This document shows positions 55,795 to 64,000 of a stretch of 64,000 bases of DNA, one piece after another. A program made the translations under genes and the position numbers. Origin of the DNA: Amphiduros pacificus (taxonomy: Eukaryota; Annelida; Polychaeta; Phyllodocida; Hesionidae); assembly GCA_949316495.1 (NCBI GenBank), contig OX439004.1:36276904-36340903 (forward strand). Reading direction: 5' to 3'. Under the pieces are notes generated by a model. The model searched no databases. It was not told the origin of the DNA and saw only the letters and a program-made list of their open reading frames with translations. The number at the start of each line of letters is the position of its first letter. Positions within the stretch are counted from its first letter, which is position 1.

Positions 55795-56055
55795 TCAATC
55801 CCGGACGCTCGCAACTTAGCCGAACGCGACATTGCAGCCTATCCGCATTTTGCTCTGGAAAGTTGCCCCAGTTTTATATTGCATAACGAGGTGTAATCAG
55901 ACTTAGCAACACAAAAATACCTCAAAAACATTAAAATATTCTAATAACAATTGCACACTTGTAATCTAGATACTATTAAACGTTCACATATAACAACATT
56001 AAATTTTGAGAGGATTTTGATGCGATTGATGTGACTTTTGTGAGGTCATTACGAG
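55795..56055. repeat. Dispersed repeat, copy 2
   Basis: Diverged relative of 50510-51060, same orientation: GGACGCTCGCAAC, ATTGCATAACGAGGTGTAATC, then GGATTTTGATGCGATTGATG and CTTTTGTGAGG. Confidence 0.45.
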
Positions 56056-56303
56056 GGGTTGCGCGGCCCTCACTTTTCCCCCCTGGATACGCCCTTGTCA
56101 TCCGACAAACATTACCCTAATGTGTGTTTGTGATCATATGAAGTTTGCGATGATGAAATGAGGAGAAATGATGGCCATTTTCAGATGATTTTCAATTATT
56201 ATGTTGTTTGCCACATTATTAACATATATGCTTGCCTCCTTTTGTTCATCATACCGTCAGCCTTCTATGTGCTTAGCAAATTCACAAATTCATGGCCGCC
56301 TTA

Positions 56304-56580
<277 letters not shown>

Positions 56581-58540
56581 TAAATAAAGTATATAATTTC
56601 AGTAAGATCATTAACGGCAGTAAGTGTAGCTGAACAGAAGTGTCTCGTAACGAGACTTCAGTGTGACTAAAACAAACGCCACGAGACTTGCAAGCTTGAA
56701 AGGTAACCACATGTTGCACAGGAAACATTAATTGCTGGGGACACGAATCAGCTAGAATTCATTGGTAGCTTTTACTTTCAATGTTTCTTTGCTTTATTGA
56801 GATGTATGACTTGGGAAAGGCGGTCAATTTGGAGATCACGTGATGCCCAACTTGCAGCTCAGAAAGGTGCTCAAGACTTACGTTTTCTTTAAACAAACAA
56901 ATCTTTCCCTGTTATATATAGCAGTAATTAAATGTGCTTTCCACTCATTGTCTTTTATCTGAATGATATCATCGTCTGACATATTAACCAGTGAAAGGAC
57001 CTTAACTTCGAAACTGACGTGCCTTTTTGAGATTGATGTGAAAAACAAGTTCTCATCTGCGTGCCTAAAATTCAGACAGGAGATAAGTGAAGTCCCCGTC
57101 TCTTGTATTATATAGCCAGATTTATAATGTCTGAGCCCATATTATGCTTGATTATGGCTGATGTTGACGGGGCCGTTTCTATATAAAGTTTGGCTAATTA
57201 TGTGGCAGATAGATGTTTTCTCACATTTAGTCTTATGAGGTGACCGGACGGGGTAGACTGGAGCTAATGCTCTCATGACCGTACAGGCAAAACGTTCTCA
57301 TTAAGTCATATTTAGGGCTACTCCATAATGTCGTCTTTAGCCTGGCATTTTCAGAGGGATTTTTGTGCAATTCTTGTCATTATTCTTCAGTGGGAATCTG
57401 ATAGTGGCACCCATATTAATTCTTGTTAAACCAATTTTATTTTATGACAATCTTTACATTTGATACACAGAGAAATATGTTATTAAAGTAATTTTATCTG
57501 AGATCTAATAGACGGTCAATCACCGACCTCAACCCAACATTAATATTGTCCTTCAGTAATATATTGGGGTTATCATTCTTGAAGATTGGCCATGCACAAA
57601 TACCTTAGAAACAACCCATCACATCTCACCTGATTTGCATGCCGCCATTATATGGAACAAGCCTTCGCTGTTTTACAGAGATAAAGTCTAAAGTCTGTTG
57701 GTGTTTGTATCTTTGAGGCATACAACTTCAGTGAGCTGGCTTCAAAGGCAGAGAGCAAAGGAAACAAGGAAACCTGCCTGGTGCAGACCACCGAGTATCT
57801 GCTAGGCCAGGTGATCAGATTGGAATCAAGCAGTGCCGGGGTCAGGTACCATGTCAATTCATCTACTTGCCAGCCATGCTAATTGACTTACATATAACTG
57901 AGTCGTGTCCATCCCAATCAGGATATGCCTTACAAGTGAAATATGATATGTGATGATATATTTGGGTATATACAAAGCTATTGCGTGCCCCAGCACAGGC
58001 CTCTAATAGGCTTTGTACAGTGAAATATGTTTAATTAATGTAGATCTCTTTGTAAGGATTCCTGGGGGTGCTATCTACGTGCCTTTGAGTCAACTTACAT
58101 ATCTATCAATTCTCTGAGACTGGACTTACAGTGGGAAATAATTGCAGTATTTCGATATGTTGACTGTGCAATACACATCAAGATAAAAGGGTAACTTGAA
58201 TGGTAAGAAAGAGTTATGATCACAATTATTTGTCAAATACAGGGATCTAGTTACCCTTTTTATATAATATTTCTCATTTAAAGAAAATATATATATCCTA
58301 GTGACTCAAAACAAAAATCAGAAGGATGGTGCATTAAACTTCTCTGTGAAACAACAAAAACAGTGTAATCCCCTCACAGAAATTGCTGTTAAGAAGTCTT
58401 ATATTCCAAGCAAGTATGACCTTGACCTTGCAAAGAGCAGGTGATGACGGGAAAGGCCACGAGTTGGGCACCATGACTACCAATAAACAGTTATGTGACA
58501 TGCCTAATACTGGTCAGCCAAGGATAAGGTCATTGGAGGT

Positions 58541-58580
58541 CACACGATGTCACACGATGTCACACGATGTCACACGATGT
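58541..58580. repeat. 10-bp repeat, 4 copies
   Basis: CACACGATGT in four perfect copies. Confidence 0.9.
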
Positions 58581-60429
58581 TACAGCGAACACATCGATAG
58601 ATATTCAGATCGGGTTGCTAACATTCTTCCCAAAAATGACTTTAATTCTATATTCGTTTGTAGCAGCTCAAAATACAAGAATTTCAAATTTGTCCCTTTT
58701 GGTCACCGATCAACGCTCTGATGTTGATTAAAGAGAATATGTGTAAATAAGGCTCTCTATTCCTGAATAATTCAAGGTTTATTCATTGCAATGACCTTTC
58801 CAATATAATGGTAACCTCAATCATATAAAAATATGTTTGTTGCCTTATTGAAAATTGAATGGCAAAATATTAAAATACAGTTGGAATGTTTACATTTTTC
58901 ATTCTTTCAAATATAAAGCTTTAAATGACAATAGGACAAATGACGCGGGCGTCACAAGTTTTCAAGAATAATTTGATAAGGAATAGTACTATTCTTTTAA
59001 ACATTTTTCACGAGGCCGAGCTGAAGCATGGATTGAATTTATCGTCATTATCTTTGTACATTATTATTCATGACATCCATCAAGTTTGTAAGTTAACTGT
59101 TTAGTATTCTTTAGAATCGCGAAAAGAATACCTCAATTGTTTCCAAAACATAAAATTGACGGATCAGACATTTTTATCATGAAAAATATGCAAATCGGGG
59201 CACAATTTGTACACCTGTCACGTGACTAACCCGCGCTTATTGCCCTTGACAACAAAGGTCATGTGACACATGGAGTGATAACGAGGCCATGAATGTGTTA
59301 TCACGTCATAATTCATAAGACGTCACGCTCCGTTCCTGTGCAGAACTCCGGAGATCAACGCCCCCTATATTCACATCTAACCACCACGTTGAACTTTGAG
59401 CCAGGAAGTACCTATTACTGCTCTTCTGATCCCCATTTAATTCCGGTTCTCCATCATGGCGACCTCAGCGAGGTATTCTTCTAACCTGGCCGCAAAAATG
59501 ATGTGTCATCCTGCCTGTGGTTTCTAAGGTGGGATTATGGTCGTTCCATCCTGACTCACTGCCATCAGCAACTGCAATTGACAAGTATGAAGCTTTCTTG
59601 CCCTACCTTTCTCAGAATCTTGAATCCCTTTCCTCATAACAAGAAATTCAATGAATATCACGTGATTTTCATATAAATGTGTTCTTAAAGGACAGGTATA
59701 TCAAGTAAACTTAAGTTTTGAGTTAAAATATAATGTTGCCTTGGTGAAATTTTGATTCAGTGGTAATGAGGCAGTGACACTGAGAGGGTTAAGTCCGACT
59801 TAAGAGAGGATTGGTAGTTTTGGTGGGGCGTGCATGTTGGCATGAGGGTTGTCACATAGCTTGATGTGAAGGTATGAGCGCTGATTACAGCTGAGACAAA
59901 ACCTCTGATGAGTCATGACTCGTCCAAGATGTCTACTGATTGCATTTATTTTGCAACCTGCAGTTTTGCTGGCTGACTGCAGGAATGTGTGTGCTCGCTG
60001 AAAGGAAACAGTTTCAAAAGACCGATGGACTCATTGTGGTGTTGAAATCACCTAAAATGCGGAAGTGAAGGTTTTCTTATGAGTCAGAACATTTAATGGC
60101 AATCAGCCTTATTAGGATGTCACTGTAAGCTGCATCATCCTGTGTCCCCATCATGAACTTTGCCAATATCTCCTCCACCTGCCCAATCACAGTTTGTCTA
60201 TCAGAATAATCACATTTTGAATCACGTTTTGTATCACATTTTGAATCACATTTTGTCTATCATAATGTCAACCTACTGTGCTATAGGATTTAGTGCCATG
60301 CATTAAAGTGGGTTGATATTGAAAAATGGTTAACGGAATAATGGTGAGGCATATTGTTGACGAAGCATTTCGGAATATCTCTGGGTTTGCCATTAGTACC
60401 ATTTAGGATGATAGATTGTAAGTTCATTG

Positions 60430-61010
60430 TGTAACTATTGGGATAAGTGCCACAATGTAACTCGGTAACCCTGCATGATTGCACACTCTTACTGAATAAC
60501 CGCGTATGATTTCTAAATACCACAGTATGACTGAGTAACCCTTGTATTTAGATGGTGTCATAATTTAGCTGGGCCTTATTAAACAGCTTGTGAAGGGTTA
60601 TTATCACATAATATATCTGTCTGGTGTCTACATGCGACCTTGTAAATGAGTAACATTGCTTAGTTGGTGAAATGTCACTGTGTAACTAAGGAAACCTACA
60701 TGGTGGGTAAATCACACCTTGTAAATGAGTAACCTTGCTTAGTTGGTGAAATGTCACTGTGTAACTAAGGAAACCTACATGGTGGGTAAATGACACCTTG
60801 TAAATGAGTAACCTTGCTTAGTGGGTGAAATGGCACCATATAACTGAGTATACCTGCATGCTAGGTAAATGTCACCTTGTAAATGAGTAGCCTTTTTAAG
60901 TGGGTGAAATGTCACCGTACAACTGTGTCAACCTGCATGGTAGGTAAATGCCATAGGGTAGCTGAATATCTCTAGGCCTGCCCTGTGGGTAAATGAAAAA
61001 GGGTAACTAA
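60430..61010. repeat. 79-bp dimeric satellite with degenerate flanks
   Basis: Core 60640-60960: TGTAAATGAGTAACCTTGCT recurs at 60641, 60720, 60799 and 60878 (period 79). Each 79-bp unit is itself two diverged ~39-bp halves (GGTAAATG-CACCTTGTAA and GGTGAAATGTCACTGTGTAA). Weaker ~39-bp monomers extend left to about 60430 and right to about 61010. Confidence 0.85.
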
Positions 61011-64000
61011 GTAAGCTTACAAAGCAAGTAAACTATTTCACAAACTTAAACACTGGCTTACCACATGACACATAGTTTGGGAAGTTCTGAGAACGGTGAA
61101 ACGGATGACTTTTCATATTGAGTGCTCCAATATCGAGTGGGTCGATAGACAGCTGTGAACTGATTTTTTTCATGACAGGCCAATTCGTTCTGGTATGAGG
61201 TTACCAGATAGAATAGATAGAATAATAGAGATATGACCTTTCAAAAGAATTTTAACATTACACAACCAATGACAAAGATGAGATTGTACCATATACCACA
61301 TTGCGACGCCAGTTCTTTAATGACATTCAACTTCTTTCACGACATATGATTTATGACGCTTGTTAACGGCATTCTGTCAGGGAAAATGAAGAAGTATTGT
61401 GGGATTCACAAGCCTAATAAATGTGTAACATGGAATTATTTATGTAGGTAGTATTTAAGGCTGTTTTTGCCTGGATCTAAATCAAACCTGCAGCAACACA
61501 ACGAGGTCATATGGAATGACAAATGGATAACCAAAGGAATTTAGGGCAGTGAATCAATCATATAAATTAGCCAGTAAATCACAGCCCAATTTACTCTCAC
61601 GAGCACCAGCAAAACACACTGCACATGCACAACCTAGTCTCGTTACCAATCCTCAGTCACGTGACTATCGACTTCCTGTTGCGCATGTGTGCCAGAGGCA
61701 AGTGAGCGGTTCCACTGGTTGATGTTGCTGTGCTGAACTTTAACCCGAAACTCTTGTCTGCCATTAATTGTAATAATTACCTTGTCAATGGGAGATCAGG
61801 GAGACTGGGGCCAGCCAACATGGCTGGGCTGGAGGGTAATAAGTTATGATATAGATGTGGTCTACGGTCATTAAATGAATGCTTTCTTACCGGGTGATTG
61901 AGAAAGCGGTGTGCCTTTGTATGAATCTTTCATAAGGCACTATGCACAGGATTAGAATCATCAAAGTGTTGATAAGGCCAGGACCCAACACTGAGGTGAT
62001 CTACATGTCATCATCATCATGCTTTAGAAAGATGGCGGAACCCTTTTGACCTACATCCGGGTGTGAATACTCCTGGAATGGCCATTGCATAGATTATATT
62101 GTCGACTGTGAGACTGTTAAACACCGAGCATGCATTTCATTAAATCTGCTTGAATACCTCAGCGATTTATCTAATGAGTTCAGAATATTGGAACTGCTTT
62201 TGATAATGAGAAATACATTAGTGCATAATTCAACTTGCATATTGGTTACTCATTCTAGCAAGTACCAACTTGAATTAGCAAGAAAAACAATTATAGTTTA
62301 TAATAGATTTAATGGCTTCCTAATGATATACGTCACTTCAATCTCAGTATATGATGTTAGTCACTACACAATCAACACAAAATCAACGTTGAAATTCCTC
62401 GCCTGTCTTGTGGAGGAGACAAAAACGCCTGTTGAATTTATAAGCCCCAGAGTTTCATCTGTCGATAAGGAGACGAGAAATTGCTTTTGAATTTGATGAA
62501 TCCCTCATACGGGGGTTGAATCTTTAAAGACAAGGAGGTGAAGACAATACGTCTGCTTTCAGCACGTAGTCTTCACCGTAAATGGGAATATTCAGTCCAC
62601 AGTTTAAAGCTGTAAGCACATAGTGAAGATGAAAATGTATTTGTTAAGAAAGTTGCCAGTGCACAAGGACTCCCTTAAGCGAATTAATTAATTCTCCACA
62701 AGGCTGCAGAAATCATGGAGGGAGAAATAGTGACACTGCTTAGCCGGGGAGTCCCGGGAGGAGCTCATAATACAAACTCATGAAGGTATGAACGTTATGC
62801 TTCAATCCTGTGTTAATTCCATAATTGCTTTTCAAATCCTCGTGTTTTGCTATTATTCCTCTCTTTCTCCCATGGATGCTTTCTAATTTTATTTAATTCG
62901 ATTTTAAATTAAATTAAACGGTGAGATGTAGGAAGCCCCAGAAGGAGCCCCGCGCTTTGAGAGAGTTTGAGTGACAGTCGGGCGGGCATCTTATAAAGTG
63001 TTAGTCGTCTCCTAGGTGTGATTAATGGGTGCTTAATTACCCCAAGAAAATCTCTGATTGCCCACCTACAGCAGACACACAACTCCCAAGAATTCCAAGA
63101 TTAATTTGGTTGGTTGCTGAATGGCGTGGTGAAGACATGCGCAAGATCAGCCATCACCTAGGCAGCCCCATTCCATCGGACACTTCTCCTCGCGACAACA
63201 GCCAGACTGCAATTCTTTGATAAAAAAATACCAATAGATCCCCAATTTGCGCCGGATAAATGGTGAATAAAGTGTGGTTTAAACCATATATTCTATATTT
63301 TGGTTTAATAATATTTTTGTATCTTTCAATCGTAAATTCCACTTTGACCTTATTCACAAGTTTTTGATCATTTCTAAATATTAATTTTATCATACTTTTT
63401 AAAATCACGCAATTGACATGGATACAAAGTCTGATATATAAATTATAAAATGATCTTATTAATTGATTATTGATAAAACCTCAAATAAAGCCAATGGTAT
63501 TATTAACATTCGGTTGAGTAGACCTCTTGATCCTTATTTACTTAGTTTTTACCAAATGTTATTCACACCTTCCACGATATTTACACGATTTTCCTATCTC
63601 CTTCACATGAAAGCGGTCCTCGGATAAAGTCTCCTTTTGAATATTTTTTTTCCAATATGGCATCTCTCCTTCATATATTGTTGGCCCTCTTATTATAGTC
63701 CGGTCTTTGATATCATAGAATCGACTTAATAAGGATCAAGTAGAAGCATTTCTTGTGAATGGTAACCGGGAAGAGACGTTATCTAAGCCGCTCTGGATGC
63801 GGCCTCTGCAATTTATGCTTCGTTATATTCTCCTCACATCTTGAACAAAATCCTGACCGGGTTCTAAGGTGATAAAACTACTTTTTTGACCGGTTGCTCA
63901 GACGTTTTTAATGAGTTTGGCATTTTCTTTTTTCTCCCTATCAATATAAGTTTTAGAACTGTATATTTTTTTCTAGTGCAACTAAGCTCTAAAGGAAATT

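Overview
This is a eukaryotic (animal) nuclear window. It has small exons with GT-AG introns, long AT-rich non-coding stretches, tRNA-derived SINEs, LINE debris, MITE-like elements and many tandem repeats. The repeat flavour (SINE tails, a Ngaro/PAT-like tyrosine-recombinase retroelement, frequent ACATGTA and ACCGGT words) suggests a marine invertebrate, perhaps a mollusc. That placement is inference.

Two host genes fill about 4-31 kb and are transcribed divergently from a 263-bp spacer at 22,580-22,842. On the minus strand, six exons (22,579 down to 3,965) encode a 302-residue TMEM106 family protein, a type II lysosomal membrane protein. On the plus strand, nine exons (22,843 to 30,671) encode a 401-residue LANCL1/2-like protein (LanC-like, zinc and glutathione binding). 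All splice phases agree in both models, and key residues sit at the expected spacing: the TMEM106 cysteines are 39 residues apart and the LANCL zinc Cys to Cys-His spacing is 46.

The most striking feature is that each gene has an intron swollen by a minisatellite whose repeat unit is a copy of the adjoining exon-intron boundary. In TMEM106 intron 2, about 7.2 kb of alternating 40- and 44-bp units each repeat the 3' splice acceptor plus the start of exon 3, giving roughly 170 decoy acceptors. In LANCL intron 5, about 1.5 kb of 71-bp units each repeat the end of exon 5 plus its 5' splice donor, giving about 21 decoy donors. The TMEM106 array also has higher-order structure, with a block of at least 0.9 kb present three times.

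Region by region: 1-3.9 kb, no recognisable gene. 4-22.6 kb, TMEM106 with a TTAA-flanked inverted-repeat element, a CAGTGTTCGCC-ended element and its deletion derivative, foldbacks and a SINE. 22.8-31.1 kb, LANCL with a LINE 3' remnant in its last intron. 30.7-34.06 kb, a 1.68-kb tandem duplication that starts 28 bp after the LANCL stop and copies its 3' UTR and poly(A) signals. 35.0-37.0 kb, a 23-bp minisatellite that is open in all three minus frames and so mimics a 571-codon gene. 40.8-46.2 kb, a young, whole-looking Ngaro/PAT-like element with split direct repeats. 46.2-46.7 kb, a SINE. 46.7-64 kb, a gene-free stretch with a few tandem repeats and one dispersed repeat pair.
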